Counted from the stretch's first letter, positions 24,143-33,007 are shown. The stretch is 34,189 nucleotides of DNA from Lacrimispora defluvii (GCA_013036995.1 JAAOXG010000092.1:1-34189); one strand, 5' to 3'. Translations and numbers: made by a program. The notes: a model not told the origin generated them from the letters alone.

Positions 24143-24634
24143 ATGAAAATTCTATTTGAAAACAGATACTATACGGATGATAAAATGTTATCAGAATATG
24201 TATATAAGGTATTATGTAAAAGAATTAATTTTATGGGAGCAGTATTTACTCCCATTGCGTTTATCATGACAGGAATCACCCTGATGAAGAAGGATTATAT
24301 CCTCGCTGCAGTTTTTGGAGTCTGTCTGTTTATCTTTATTTTTACAATTCTGATTACACCCCCTTTAACCATAAGACAACTGAAAGAAAACAATAAGCGG
24401 TTGCTTAATGGAAAAGATTATGAAGCAATAATACAGTTTGGGGATAATATTAAAATCAACCAAGGGACCTTTTCATTGACAATGGAATATAATCAGATTC
24501 TAAAAATACATGAACTAAAACATTCCTATGTCTTAATGTTTGCAAAAAGCAGCGGTATCATTTTAGATCCGGCTGGTTTCACAATAGGTGATTTTAATAC
24601 ATTTAAGGAATTTATGGGGGCGAAAATAGCTTGA
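24143..24634 (+). CDS. YcxB-like membrane protein
   Basis: The 163-residue protein has two adjacent membrane helices at about residues 32-68 (FTPIAFIMTGITLMKKDYIL, then AAVFGVCLFIFIFTILI) and a C-terminal soluble beta domain (YNQILKIHELKHSYVLMFAK, then ILDPAGFTIGDF). This matches the YcxB-like C-terminal domain often found in Firmicutes membrane proteins of unknown role. Start ATG 24143 follows GAGAGGTG, one base after the kinase stop, so the two are coupled. It is the last gene of the plus-strand array. No good terminator follows, only a 6-bp hairpin at 24642-24657 without a T-run. Confidence 0.78.
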   Translation: MKILFENRYYTDDKMLSEYVYKVLCKRINFMGAVFTPIAFIMTGITLMKKDYILAAVFGVCLFIFIFTILITPPLTIRQLKENNKRLLNGKDYEAIIQFGDNIKINQGTFSLTMEYNQILKIHELKHSYVLMFAKSSGIILDPAGFTIGDFNTFKEFMGAKIA

Positions 24635-24757
24635 TCTAAGACATTGTTGTTACAATGCTAAATAATTAAAATATTTATAGATAAAATTGTAATTGTTAAC
24701 TAATAGTCAAAAATGTGTTAAATATTAAGAATTAAACACTTATTTGTCCTGCGTTTT

Positions 24758-24764
24758 TGTCGAT
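24758..24764 (+). promoter_or_regulatory. Near-consensus Spo0A box upstream of the first MCP gene
   Basis: TTTTTGTCGAT differs from the Spo0A box TGTCGAA by one base and has the usual T-rich left flank. It lies 57 bp upstream of the receptor's ATG. Suggestive mainly because perfect boxes occur near the second receptor gene. Confidence 0.35.
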
Positions 24765-24820
24765 ATTATCCACAAGAGCTGAAGAAGTACCAGCTGACTA
24801 ACATTGTGGAGGTAAAAGCT

Positions 24821-26542
24821 ATGAACATTAAAAATTTAAAAGTGGCAAACAAATTATGGCTGATTATTTTTCCCGCGATATTCGCACTCATATTTTTGCT
24901 GGTGTTTTTTATCTATCGATCCAACCAGATTATGGAAGATTCAAAAACGGCTTTATACGATGAAGTTTTTGTCAGTACCGATGAAATTTTAAATGCAGAC
25001 CGTGATTTTTATCAGGCGTACATTGCTCAAAAAGAATTGTATTTAAACATGAATAAATTAACAGAGGAAGACAAAAACAAACTGATTGCTGATTATGAAG
25101 AAAATATCAAACAGGTTCAGGATCGTGTTACCTCCGCACTTGACAATGTAAAATCCAACGAAACACTTTACCGGAAGTTTCCCTATTCCACTGCAAATGT
25201 TACCTTAGAGCAGTTAAATACAGCATTTCAAACAGATTTTCAAACATGGCTGAATGCATATGACATAGAAAATGGAACTGGAGATATGGAACTGTCCCAG
25301 TCCAGCTTTGCCAAAGCAAGGGAAAATATTAATCTGATGACAGAATTGCTTGAGAATTATGCCAAAACCCGTTCAGTTGAAATTGAAAGCACCGTAACAC
25401 GCAGTATACAGGCATCGGTTGCTGCCATAGCTGCAGTAATTTTTATCATTGCACTTTTTTCGATTCATACCATCCGTTATCTAAAAACAAGTATCCAGTA
25501 CATTACTGGAATCAGCAAGCGGATTGCCCAGGGGGAATTGTCTCTTGAATTAGACGAGAGCAGGATTACCAAAGATGAGCTGGGACAGCTGTGTGATGCA
25601 ACCGGACAAACACTCCGGCAGCTGAATGAATATAATTCCTATATCAATGAGATTACGCAAGTTCTGGATATTATGGCCAGAGGAGATATGAGAATTACGC
25701 TGAGCCAGGAATATACAGGCAGGTTTTCCTCTATCAAAAATTCCCTGCTTGGAATTTCCGCCTCTCTTAATAAGACACTGACTACGATTGCGGATTCCTC
25801 CAGACATGTAGATTCCAGCTCCAGACAGATTTCTGATACAGCACAGTCACTGGCTCAAAGCACAACGGAGCAGGCAAGCTCTGTAGAAGAATTATCAGCT
25901 TCCATAGCAGATGTATCCCAATTGGTACATAAGAATGCTGTCAGTGTGGCAGAGGCCGCTGATTATATCGGAGAAACTGTTATGGATATCAGGGAAAGCA
26001 ATGCATCCATGAAGCAGATGCTGGAGTCCATGGAAGACATTGGTAATTCCTCCGGAGAAATCAATAAAATTATTGCAGTGATTAATGATATTGCATTCCA
26101 GACCAATATTCTCGCATTAAATGCTGCTGTAGAAGCAGCCAGAGCAGGCTCCGCAGGAAAAGGCTTCGCAGTGGTAGCAGATGAGGTACGGAACCTGGCT
26201 ACCAAATCTGCTACAGCCGCACAGCAGACCTCTTTCCTGATTGAAGATTCCATAAGAGCAGTATCGGATGGCTCTAAACTGGCAGAAAACACGGCAGCTG
26301 CCCTGGAACGGGTTTCCTTAAAAGCGACACAGATTAATGAGATTATACTTAAAATTAAAGAAGCCTCCTCGGAACAGGCCATTTCTATTTCCCAGATCAA
26401 CCAGGGAATTGAACAGATCTCATCCGTTGTACAGACCAATGCTGCTACTGCAGAGGAAAGCGCCGCTTCCAGTGAGGAACTGTCGGGGCAGGCGGCTCTG
26501 TTATACAGGGAGGTGGGCAAGTTTAAGCTGGCGGATGCATGA
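24821..26542 (+). CDS. Methyl-accepting chemotaxis protein (four-helix-bundle sensor)
   Basis: The 573-residue receptor has TM1 at about 13-33 ([19 protein letters not shown]), an extracytoplasmic helical sensor of about 155 residues, TM2 at about 190-213, then a HAMP and a second HAMP-like segment to about 320. The signalling domain has the highly conserved tip [20 protein letters not shown] and the stretch [15 protein letters not shown] that binds CheA and CheW. The ATG at 24821 has GGAGGT seven bases upstream; a GTG five codons earlier overlaps that site and is unlikely. Ligand unknown. A 10-bp hairpin follows the gene. Confidence 0.93.
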   Translation: MNIKNLKVANKLWLIIFPAIFALIFLLVFFIYRSNQIMEDSKTALYDEVFVSTDEILNADRDFYQAYIAQKELYLNMNKLTEEDKNKLIADYEENIKQVQDRVTSALDNVKSNETLYRKFPYSTANVTLEQLNTAFQTDFQTWLNAYDIENGTGDMELSQSSFAKARENINLMTELLENYAKTRSVEIESTVTRSIQASVAAIAAVIFIIALFSIHTIRYLKTSIQYITGISKRIAQGELSLELDESRITKDELGQLCDATGQTLRQLNEYNSYINEITQVLDIMARGDMRITLSQEYTGRFSSIKNSLLGISASLNKTLTTIADSSRHVDSSSRQISDTAQSLAQSTTEQASSVEELSASIADVSQLVHKNAVSVAEAADYIGETVMDIRESNASMKQMLESMEDIGNSSGEINKIIAVINDIAFQTNILALNAAVEAARAGSAGKGFAVVADEVRNLATKSATAAQQTSFLIEDSIRAVSDGSKLAENTAAALERVSLKATQINEIILKIKEASSEQAISISQINQGIEQISSVVQTNAATAEESAASSEELSGQAALLYREVGKFKLADA

Positions 26543-26581
26543 TACCCAACCATTATCAGTTTATGAAAAAATAGTAATAGA

Positions 26582-26617
26582 AGCCCGGACTGTAATTTGA
26601 TAGTCCGGGCTGTATTG
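26582..26617 (+). terminator. Terminator after the first MCP gene
   Basis: A perfect 10-bp G/C-rich stem (AGCCCGGACT/AGTCCGGGCT) has a 10-base loop. The T-rich tail is delayed (GTATTGATTTTT), so efficiency is uncertain. Confidence 0.65.
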
Positions 26618-26637
26618 ATTTTTAGACACAGGCTTTG

Positions 26638-26666
26638 TTGTTATATTTTATTAATTAAGCTATAAT
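26638..26666 (+). promoter_or_regulatory. Sigma-A promoter of pta
   Basis: TTGTTA (26638-26643), exactly 17 bases, perfect TATAAT (26661-26666). The start near 26673 gives a leader of about 68 nt. Confidence 0.7.
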
Positions 26667-26740
26667 GTTTTTATTGTATAAGTAATATAAAATGGAAATG
26701 TGGAAAAACTGCATAAAAATAAGATACGGAGGTAGGAATT

Positions 26741-27712
26741 ATGTTTGAATCAATGATTGCCGCACTGAAAATGCAAAAAAGGCGGATCGTTTTTACAGAG
26801 GGTACTGATCCAAGAATATTAGAAGCAGCCAATCGTCTGCATCACGAAGGAATTCTCACTCCAATACTTTTGGGAAATCCGATTGAGATTCAGAATGCTG
26901 CCACTGCGTGCAACTGGCCGGTAGATGAAATTGAGAAAATCGATCCTCAGAATTATAAAGAAATGGATGAAATGGTATCAAAAATGGCAGAATTAAGAAA
27001 AGGCAAGATGGACGAGGCGGCTTGCCGGGAAGCCCTGAAAAAGGCCAACTATTTTGGCACTATGCTGGTTAAAATGGGAAAAGCCGACTGCCTTTTAGGA
27101 GGAGCCACTTATTCTACTGCAGATACAGTGAGACCGGCTCTTCAGCTGATTAAAACCAGACCTGGCAGCAAAATCGTTTCCAGCTGTTTTATTCTATACA
27201 GGCAAACGATGGACAAAAATGAAATGTATGCGATGGGTGACTGTGCCATTAATCTTGATCCCAATGAGGAAGAACTGGCAGAAATCGCTTGTGAAACAGC
27301 CCGGACAGCCAGACGGTTCTCCATTGATCCCAGGGTTGCACTGCTTTCCTATAGCACACTGGGCTCCGGAAAGGGTGAGTCGGTTGATAAGGTGAGGAAG
27401 GCAGCTGAGAAATTAAAAGAATTGAATGTGGATTTCCCGGCAGACGGAGAACTGCAGTTTGATGCGGCATTTTCTCCAGTTGTGGCAAAAACAAAAGCTC
27501 CGGACTCCACAGTTGCAGGAAAAGCAAATGTCTTTATTTTCCCGGATATCAATGCCGGTAATATTGGTTATAAAATTGCTCAGCGTTTAGGAGGATTTGA
27601 AGCGTTCGGACCAATCCTGCAGGGATTAAATGCGCCGATCAACGATCTTTCCAGAGGCTGTAATGCAGACGAAGTTTATAAAATGTCTATTATTACGGCA
27701 GCTCTTATATAA
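26741..27712 (+). CDS. pta: Phosphate acetyltransferase
   Basis: The 323-residue protein matches the short (class I) Pta, which interconverts acetyl-CoA and acetyl phosphate. Family blocks are RIVFTEGTDPRILEAANRL, KADCLLGGATYSTADTVRPA, RVALLSYSTLGSGKGESVDK, ELQFDAAFSPVVAKTKAPDS and VFIFPDINAGNIGYKIAQRL. ACGGAGG precedes the ATG. Acetate kinase, the usual next gene, is absent; an MCP gene converges from the other side. Acetyl phosphate production here could feed acetogenesis with an ackA elsewhere, or act as a phosphodonor. Confidence 0.95.
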   Translation: MFESMIAALKMQKRRIVFTEGTDPRILEAANRLHHEGILTPILLGNPIEIQNAATACNWPVDEIEKIDPQNYKEMDEMVSKMAELRKGKMDEAACREALKKANYFGTMLVKMGKADCLLGGATYSTADTVRPALQLIKTRPGSKIVSSCFILYRQTMDKNEMYAMGDCAINLDPNEEELAEIACETARTARRFSIDPRVALLSYSTLGSGKGESVDKVRKAAEKLKELNVDFPADGELQFDAAFSPVVAKTKAPDSTVAGKANVFIFPDINAGNIGYKIAQRLGGFEAFGPILQGLNAPINDLSRGCNADEVYKMSIITAALI

Positions 27713-27735
27713 TTAACAAAAATTACGTGAAGAGG

Positions 27736-27774
27736 AAAAAGGAGAGTTCTTGCAGTCTTAACAAGATACTCTCC
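27736..27774 (-). terminator. Terminator between convergent pta and second MCP gene
   Basis: The arms GGAGAGTTCTTG and CAAGATACTCTCC make a 12-bp stem with a single-base bulge. On the minus strand five T residues follow (27740-27736), so it best terminates the MCP gene; the hairpin may also serve pta. Confidence 0.7.
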
Positions 27775-27805
27775 TGATATAGAAGAAGGCCAATTCCAAT
27801 TATTA

Positions 27806-29803
27806 TTAAAAGCTAAATGAATCAACCAGTAATTTCAGCGATACCGCCTGAGCAGATAATTCTTCTGCTGTGGAAGCACTTTCTTCTGCAGCAGCAGAAT
27901 TGGATTGAACAACCTTGGAGATTTGATCAATACCTATAAGCATTTGGTTAATGGCATCATTTTCCTGTTCTGTTGCTGTAATAATTTCCCTCATACTTCT
28001 TACTGCTGTTTCTGTTTTCTCTACAACTTCCTTCAGTGAGTATCCAGTTTCGTCAACCATACGTGACCCTTCTTCAACAGCAAGAATGGACCTTTCTATC
28101 AGTGCTGTTGTACTGCTTGCAGCCTGACTGGATTTCGCTGCCAAGTTTCTTACCTCATCTGCTACGACTGCAAACCCTTTTCCAACGCTTCCGGCGCGCG
28201 CAGCTTCCACCGCTGCATTGAGAGCCAGTATATTGGTCTGAAACGCAATCTCTTCTATTACCTTTATTATTTTTCCTATTTCTGCAGAAGTGGTATTTAT
28301 TTCCTTCATTGCGGTAATCAGATTATTCATCTGGTCGTTGCTGAATCTGATCTTTTCCCCCAGTTCTGACATGTATCTCTCAGAAGATGTGGCATTGGTG
28401 GTATTTAGTTTTGTCCTGGACGATATTTCGCCAAATGATGCCGCCAGCTCCTCTACAGAAGAGGCCTGCTCAGTAGCACCCTGTGCCAGTCCTGTTGCAC
28501 CGGCAGCCAGTTGTTCTGCTCCAGCAGTGACCTGGCTGGAAGCAACTTCAATCTGTTGCATAGTACCGGATATATTTTTTTTCATATAAGTAATGGAAGT
28601 ATAAATTTCATGCATATCACCGACATAAGCACTTTCGGGTATCTGAGGCATTGCTGAAAAGTTTCCTCTGGACATTTCCCCAAGAAGATATTTTACATCT
28701 TCAATGATTGACCGTAGAGAGCTGGTTAAGGTCTTAGCTGACTGGGTCAGCAGCATTGTCTCATCATTTGTCGTAATATCCTCAACGATACTATGGAGAT
28801 CACCTTCTGCCAGTTTCTCAAGCCGGGCTGTACATATCTGAACTGGTTTGCCAATGGAGTTTGCTAATTTAGCAGCGGAGAGAAAGCTTATTACAAGAGT
28901 CAGTATAATTACTGCAGCGGTCATGACTATACTTTTAATTGTTCCGCCCAAAAAATCATAAACAGGTGCGCTGATTGCGATACTCCAGCCGTTTGTATCA
29001 TTAATTGGAGCATATGCAAGATATTTATTCTGGCCTTGGTATTTATAAGATCCAAAACCATTTTTTCCAGAAGTCATTTCCTGCAGTACGGCAGCCAAAG
29101 ATGCATACTGGCTATCCTTTTTAGACTCTTCTATATAGTTTGTCTGATTTTTAATTAATTCATAATTTGGATGTGCAATCATGGTTCCTTTACTGTCAGT
29201 TATGTAGGCATATCCATTCTTACTGACATTTATGGAAGAGACAAGAGTATTCAGAGAACTTACATCCATGCATGCCATAACTGCACCAATGACTTCTGAA
29301 TTCTGGATGCCATCCCTCCAGATTGGTGCTGCAACAGCACACACATATTCTCCGGAGTCTCTGCTGTAAATTGGATCGCTGATATTTGATTTTCCCGCCA
29401 GAGCAGAAATAAAGTATTGTCTGTCACTAACGTTTAAATCTGAATTTGTAAGACTGACCCCCTCTTTATTGAATAAATAGACTTGATGCCAATTATATGA
29501 TTTTCTGTAATGGTCTAATAATTCCATCTTTTCATTTATAGGAATATTATCTTTTGATAATTCTCTTATTGTGCCCAACGTTTCAATAATATTCAAAGTA
29601 GAATTCAGACGGTATTCCACCTGACCGGCAGCAACTGCGGCAGTTGTAGTTAAATTGTTTTTTAGAATATAAATAGTTGACGAAAAATTAAGTAAGCATG
29701 TTAAAAAACCTACAAACAGAAGCGATACAGAAACCAATAATGTTGTTACAAACCTAATTTTGCCTTTAATTGTTCTTTTCTTTTTAATGTCGTAATTCCC
29801 CAT
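27806..29803 (-). CDS. Methyl-accepting chemotaxis protein (double-Cache sensor)
   Basis: The 665-residue receptor has TM1 at about 17-40 and an extracytoplasmic double-Cache domain of roughly 240 residues ([54 protein letters not shown]). TM2 is near 285-310, with a HAMP and a second linker to about 400. The signalling domain has [20 protein letters not shown] and [15 protein letters not shown]. The amino-acid-binding Cache motif with a Trp-Tyr pair after the Arg is not evident (DRQYF instead), so another ligand is likely. AAGGAGAAGG precedes the ATG. Tandem perfect Spo0A boxes lie about 112 bp upstream. Confidence 0.94.
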   Translation of the reverse strand: MGNYDIKKKRTIKGKIRFVTTLLVSVSLLFVGFLTCLLNFSSTIYILKNNLTTTAAVAAGQVEYRLNSTLNIIETLGTIRELSKDNIPINEKMELLDHYRKSYNWHQVYLFNKEGVSLTNSDLNVSDRQYFISALAGKSNISDPIYSRDSGEYVCAVAAPIWRDGIQNSEVIGAVMACMDVSSLNTLVSSINVSKNGYAYITDSKGTMIAHPNYELIKNQTNYIEESKKDSQYASLAAVLQEMTSGKNGFGSYKYQGQNKYLAYAPINDTNGWSIAISAPVYDFLGGTIKSIVMTAAVIILTLVISFLSAAKLANSIGKPVQICTARLEKLAEGDLHSIVEDITTNDETMLLTQSAKTLTSSLRSIIEDVKYLLGEMSRGNFSAMPQIPESAYVGDMHEIYTSITYMKKNISGTMQQIEVASSQVTAGAEQLAAGATGLAQGATEQASSVEELAASFGEISSRTKLNTTNATSSERYMSELGEKIRFSNDQMNNLITAMKEINTTSAEIGKIIKVIEEIAFQTNILALNAAVEAARAGSVGKGFAVVADEVRNLAAKSSQAASSTTALIERSILAVEEGSRMVDETGYSLKEVVEKTETAVRSMREIITATEQENDAINQMLIGIDQISKVVQSNSAAAEESASTAEELSAQAVSLKLLVDSFSF

Positions 29804-29856
29804 GGCCTTCTCCTTTTTGTTAATAAAAGTTAAAAATAAAAGTAATTTATGACTAA

Positions 29857-29885
29857 ATATTAATATATTTTTCCTAAATTGTAAA
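29857..29885 (-). promoter_or_regulatory. Sigma-A promoter of the double-Cache MCP gene
   Basis: Minus strand TTTACA (29880-29885), 17 bases, TAATAT (29857-29862). The leader is about 47 nt. The region is A/T-rich, so chance matches are easier here. Confidence 0.5.
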
Positions 29886-29914
29886 CTAAATATTTTTTAT
29901 ATATCGTTTATTAT

Positions 29915-29931
29915 TTCGACATAATTCGACA
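29915..29931 (-). promoter_or_regulatory. Tandem perfect Spo0A boxes
   Basis: Two copies of TGTCGAA on the minus strand (29925-29931 and 29915-29921) are offset by exactly 10 bp, one helical turn, as adjacent Spo0A dimers prefer. They lie 30-46 bp upstream of the receptor's -35. Confidence 0.6.
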
Positions 29932-30132
29932 AAAATATACAAATAAAAGGTTTTAATTTTATGAGTACGGACATAATATTTTTGCTTTAATGTTATATGA
30001 ATGAATTGTATGCAATTAAAAGTAATTAGAGTATATTATACAAATAAATTATATTATATATGATAAAATACAAAACTAAATAATAATAATGGATAATTAT
30101 TAGCCATACAATAAAATTGAGCTGATGTATTT

Positions 30133-30139
30133 TGTCGAA
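30133..30139 (+). promoter_or_regulatory. Perfect Spo0A box facing the NimA-like gene
   Basis: TTTTGTCGAAATTT contains the exact TGTCGAA core with T-rich left and A/T-rich right flanks. It lies 224 bp upstream of the NimA-like start and about 200 bp from the tandem boxes. Confidence 0.5.
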
Positions 30140-30362
30140 ATTTGTAAGTTAAATATTTAACAAAATATGAGTCTATACGGCATAAATTAAGTAAATTGAT
30201 TTGAGGTTTCATAATGAATCAGAAAGTGTATTTAGGGTATGGTCATTTTAAATCATTTGATTTATCATATGATTAGCACGTCTTCTGTATTTTGGTAGAT
30301 TTGTGGGAAAGTTGAGTAACTTGCAAACAGAGATTAAACGGTCTTCGTGAAAGGAGTTTTAT

Positions 30363-30857
30363 ATGTTTAGAGAAATGCGGCGTAAAAATCAGCTACTGTC
30401 ATCAGAGGAATGCATTCAGGTCTTAAATCGGGCAACATCAGGAGTGCTTGCTGTGTCAGGTGATGATGACTACCCTTATGCAGTTCCCCTGAGTTATATT
30501 TACCATAATAATAAAATCTACTTTCATGGAGCAAAAACAGGTCATAAATTAGATGGAATCATGAGAAATGAAAAAGTCTCTTTTTGTGTCATTGACCAGG
30601 ATGAGATTGTGCAGGAAGAGTATACTTCATATTTTCGCAGTGTTATAGCATTTGGTAAAGCACGCATTTTGGAGGGAGAGGAGAAAAAAAGAGCGCTTGA
30701 AATTTTAACAGCAAGATACTCCCCTGATATTGAAGAAACCCAGCGTTCTCAGGCAGTGGATAAGGGACTGATGGGTGTTTGCATGATTGAGCTTGAAATT
30801 GAACATATGAGTGGGAAAGAGGCCTCCGGACTGGTGAAAGCAAAGAATAAAAAATAG
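30363..30857 (+). CDS. NimA-like pyridoxamine 5'-phosphate oxidase-family protein
   Basis: The 164-residue protein has the split-barrel FMN-binding fold of the NimA/Pyridox_ox_2 family: MRRKNQLLSSEECIQVLNRA, GVLAVSGDDDYPYAVPLSYI, KIYFHGAKTGHKLDGIMRNE and YFRSVIAFGKARILEGEEKK. Relatives include 5-nitroimidazole reductases and general flavin or heme-binding proteins, so resistance is only one possible role. AAAGGAG lies close to the ATG. It stands alone, with a hairpin 17 bp after the stop, and has a long upstream region with Spo0A-type boxes. Confidence 0.87.
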   Translation: MFREMRRKNQLLSSEECIQVLNRATSGVLAVSGDDDYPYAVPLSYIYHNNKIYFHGAKTGHKLDGIMRNEKVSFCVIDQDEIVQEEYTSYFRSVIAFGKARILEGEEKKRALEILTARYSPDIEETQRSQAVDKGLMGVCMIELEIEHMSGKEASGLVKAKNKK

Positions 30858-30873
30858 GATATTATGAATTCAT

Positions 30874-30905
30874 AAGGCAGGTTCACGAATATTCGGACCT
30901 GCCTT
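30874..30905 (+). terminator. Hairpin between convergent genes
   Basis: AAGGCAGGT and ACCTGCCTT form a perfect 9-bp stem, with an inner CGAATATTCG palindrome that can extend it. No T-run follows on either strand, so termination is likely but not certain. Confidence 0.5.
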
Positions 30906-30945
30906 AACTATGACCAGATTATGATACCGTATACTGGATGTATAT

Positions 30946-32466
30946 TCAGCCAGATGTAAGCCTGTAATTAACAGGTTCTTCCATTACATGGTCATGCCGG
31001 TAAGCTGAAAAAATCAGACCAAGAAGGATCACATTACAGAGGATACTTAACTGCCCTTCTGAAACAAGGGGCAGGTTTGGGAAAGAAGCATATTGATGTC
31101 CGAAATTCCCTAACAGGTATAATACTCCCTGCCACAGGAGGCACTGGCTGCAGCCAAAAGCCAAAGAGGAGGCCAACTGCCCATTGATTCTGAAAGAATA
31201 CGTAAAAAGAAACAGATAAAATAGTCCGATTGCTCCGATTAGCACGAGTCCTGGAATCCAGCCAAAGAGAAAGATAAATACAGCTATTATATAGTTATTG
31301 TAGTAGTGCTGAGGCAGGATATCCCAGAGAGTCACATCCTCCAACTGGTAATCAATATACCTGGGTAAATACTTTTGCTGGTGGAGTGCTTCCATTTTTT
31401 TATCGATTTCCCCTTGCTGTTCCGGTGTTTTAATGCCGGTTGCATCAATGCCGATATTTCCTGGATCACGGGAAGTAAAATACCATGCCCCTGTGCCATA
31501 TTCCATCATTTCCTCTGGTGTTAGTTTCAGGCCGTGAGTAAGAGGCGTTCTTGAAAGCAGCTCCTGTATGAGAACACCATTGTAAGTATCGTCCCAAGTG
31601 CTGTTCACAGAGGATTGGGGAGATAGAAATGCATCCATGTTATGTCTGCCGGATTCAGAAAGAAAAAGCGGGCTTCCAATAAATACTATAAATGCCAGTG
31701 CGACCGGATAAAGATATTTTTTAGGGCCGGTAAGTATACCGCGGTGAATCATGAAGCAAACGGTTCCCAGTGTACTCAGAAGAAAAATAATCTCTGCAGT
31801 ATCCCCAAGAAAAGGGCTGACTCCATACATAAAAAGCATCCATACAGTGGTACAGATCACTGCTATTGTCAGGAATTTCTTTTTATTATGACGGGAGCAA
31901 TATAAAAGAACTGTAATCACGGGGACAAACAGTATTGTAGCAAAATAGGCAGTGCTGGGTATTCCATATTGGCGTCCATTAACAAGCGTCATTAGAAAGA
32001 GCAGTATTTGAACCAGATAAAGAAGGGCTGTAAACACTGCAATTGCTTTTCTGTATCTGATCAGGAAAGGATATCCTTTCAGCACAGTGAATATAAGGAG
32101 TGTAACACCAGCAATGTAGTAGAGAGAGCTGCTTGCCATATAAAGTGGCCTCCATGACATAAAGCTGGTAAAAATAAAGCCTGTGAGTAAAAGAAGAGCG
32201 CTGATCAAAGTAAGCTGTGGGGCCTTCTGTATCTTATGGGCTTCATTCAGCTCCGTACCAATCGTTACAGCATCTCCCATGTCGCGAAGTGCCTGCTCCT
32301 CTGCGTCAGAATGGGAAAGACCGTCCGCTTTGTAATCCTCCATTCGGTCATTCATATGATTTTCCAGCTCCTGGCGTATGGAAGGGCGCAGCGGCTCATA
32401 GGAAATCTGGTCAGTTACTTCATCTAAAAATTGTGATACTGGTGATTCAGGGTTTTTATTATTCAA
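30946..32466 (-). CDS. Permease-prefix domain fused to a SEDS (FtsW/RodA/SpoVE)-like membrane protein
   Basis: The 506-residue protein begins with a soluble helical 'permease prefix' domain (about 1-85: RPSIRQELENHMNDRMEDYK, SHSDAEEQALRDMGD), followed by about ten membrane helices. The C-terminal part resembles SEDS glycosyltransferases: YIIAVFIFLFGWIPGLVLIG and FPNLPLVSEGQLSILCNVIL align with FtsW/RodA 'DFIFAV..EELGF' and 'lPfvSyGGSsll.n'. The Asp implicated in glycan polymerisation appears as Asn (NNYIIAV, about 31294-31299), so it may not polymerise murein. The start is TTG at 32466, six bases after GGAGGTG, overlapping the padR stop by 8 bp; coupling is therefore strong. Confidence 0.78.
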   Translation of the reverse strand: MNNKNPESPVSQFLDEVTDQISYEPLRPSIRQELENHMNDRMEDYKADGLSHSDAEEQALRDMGDAVTIGTELNEAHKIQKAPQLTLISALLLLTGFIFTSFMSWRPLYMASSSLYYIAGVTLLIFTVLKGYPFLIRYRKAIAVFTALLYLVQILLFLMTLVNGRQYGIPSTAYFATILFVPVITVLLYCSRHNKKKFLTIAVICTTVWMLFMYGVSPFLGDTAEIIFLLSTLGTVCFMIHRGILTGPKKYLYPVALAFIVFIGSPLFLSESGRHNMDAFLSPQSSVNSTWDDTYNGVLIQELLSRTPLTHGLKLTPEEMMEYGTGAWYFTSRDPGNIGIDATGIKTPEQQGEIDKKMEALHQQKYLPRYIDYQLEDVTLWDILPQHYYNNYIIAVFIFLFGWIPGLVLIGAIGLFYLFLFTYSFRINGQLASSLAFGCSQCLLWQGVLYLLGNFGHQYASFPNLPLVSEGQLSILCNVILLGLIFSAYRHDHVMEEPVNYRLTSG

Positions 32467-32791
32467 ACAGAACACCTCCAATTACCTGGTTGATGGCGGT
32501 CTGATAAACCTCCCACTCTTTCAGTTTCTCGTCCAGTAATTTCTGACCGTGAGTGGTGATTGCGTAATATTTGCGCAGCCGCCCATTGTCTGCCGTTTGC
32601 TGATAACTGGTAACAGCTCCCTGCTGCTCCAGAGTGTGCAGGATTGGATAGAGTGTGCCTTCCTGCAGTTTAAAGACATCACGGCTCTGTTGTTCCAGTT
32701 CTCGTATTATCTGGTATCCGTACATGCTTTGGTGATTTAAAAGTTTTAGAATCAGCATGGAGGTTCCCAGGGCCATATACCGTTTGTCCAT
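32459..32791 (-). CDS. PadR-family transcriptional regulator
   Basis: The 110-residue protein is a PadR winged-helix repressor: MALGTSMLILKLLNHQSMYG, YQIIRELEQQS, LQEGTLYPILHTLEQQGAV and GRLRKYYAITTHGQKLLDEK. The start at 32791 has AAGGAGA seven bases upstream; the open frame beyond it contains the promoter and operator, so it is not coding. It overlaps the SEDS-like gene and is almost certainly its regulator. An inverted repeat at the predicted start site implies autorepression. Confidence 0.92.
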   Translation of the reverse strand: MDKRYMALGTSMLILKLLNHQSMYGYQIIRELEQQSRDVFKLQEGTLYPILHTLEQQGAVTSYQQTADNGRLRKYYAITTHGQKLLDEKLKEWEVYQTAINQVIGGVLFE

Positions 32792-32831
32792 AGAATGGTC
32801 TCCTTTCTTTTTCATAATTGTCGTTGATTCT

Positions 32832-32852
32832 ATACATAGATAATCTAAGTAT
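32832..32852. promoter_or_regulatory. Likely PadR operator
   Basis: A 21-bp inverted repeat has arms ATACATAGAT and ATCTAAGTAT around a single central base and pairs at 9 of 10 positions. It sits just downstream of the -10 and covers the expected transcription start. The ATAC/GTAT outer ends are reminiscent of known PadR sites. Confidence 0.6.
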
Positions 32853-32858
32853 ATGAAT

Positions 32859-32887
32859 ACTATACCTGGAATACAAAGGTATGTCAA
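32859..32887 (-). promoter_or_regulatory. Sigma-A promoter of the padR-SEDS operon
   Basis: Minus strand perfect TTGACA (32882-32887), exactly 17 bases, TATAGT (32859-32864). It is the closest match to consensus in the window, as expected for a gene held down by a repressor at the adjacent operator. Confidence 0.8.
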
Positions 32888-32929
32888 GGAAATAAAAATA
32901 TAAGTGCCGCAGAGAGTGTTTGTTTTGCA

Positions 32930-32958
32930 TTGAACCCTAAAGCATTCGGTGATATTCT
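32930..32958 (+). promoter_or_regulatory. Promoter of the MBL-fold hydrolase gene
   Basis: TTGAAC (32930-32935), 17 bases, TATTCT (32953-32958). The leader is about 43 nt. It is divergent from the padR promoter, whose -35 lies about 43 bp away. Confidence 0.5.
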
Positions 32959-33007
32959 ATACTAAGACCTTTTATGATCAAATACAAAGCATAAAGGAGT
33001 AATTGCT

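Larger units (their letters stand above)
29804..30362. other. Very A/T-rich divergent regulatory region
   Basis: This 559-bp gap separates the second receptor gene (leftward) from the NimA-like gene (rightward). It has no gene-like ORF. It holds one sigma-A promoter for the receptor, two perfect TGTCGAA boxes on the minus strand and one on the plus strand. No clear promoter for the rightward gene was found. The length and A/T content suggest extended regulatory DNA; no structured RNA motif was recognised. Confidence 0.5.

Noticed and set aside
16166-24634. Integron gene-cassette array
   Set aside because: Gene content fits, but gaps are mostly 1-40 bp, no attC-like imperfect palindromes with GTTRRRY cores were seen, and no tyrosine integron integrase is present.
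24740-24775. Flagellar sigma-D promoter before the first MCP gene
   Set aside because: GTCGATAT resembles a sigma-D -10, but no TAAA -35 lies at the required 14-16 base spacing (nearest is 22). The same bases fit a Spo0A-like box better.
24635-24820. c-di-GMP riboswitch in front of the first MCP gene
   Set aside because: The gap lacks the conserved GEMM core and helices; only weak A/T-rich hairpins are present.
25963-26553. 196-residue minus-strand ORF opposite the first MCP gene
   Set aside because: It is an antisense shadow of the Ala-rich, conserved signalling domain, with no ribosome site or recognisable protein features.
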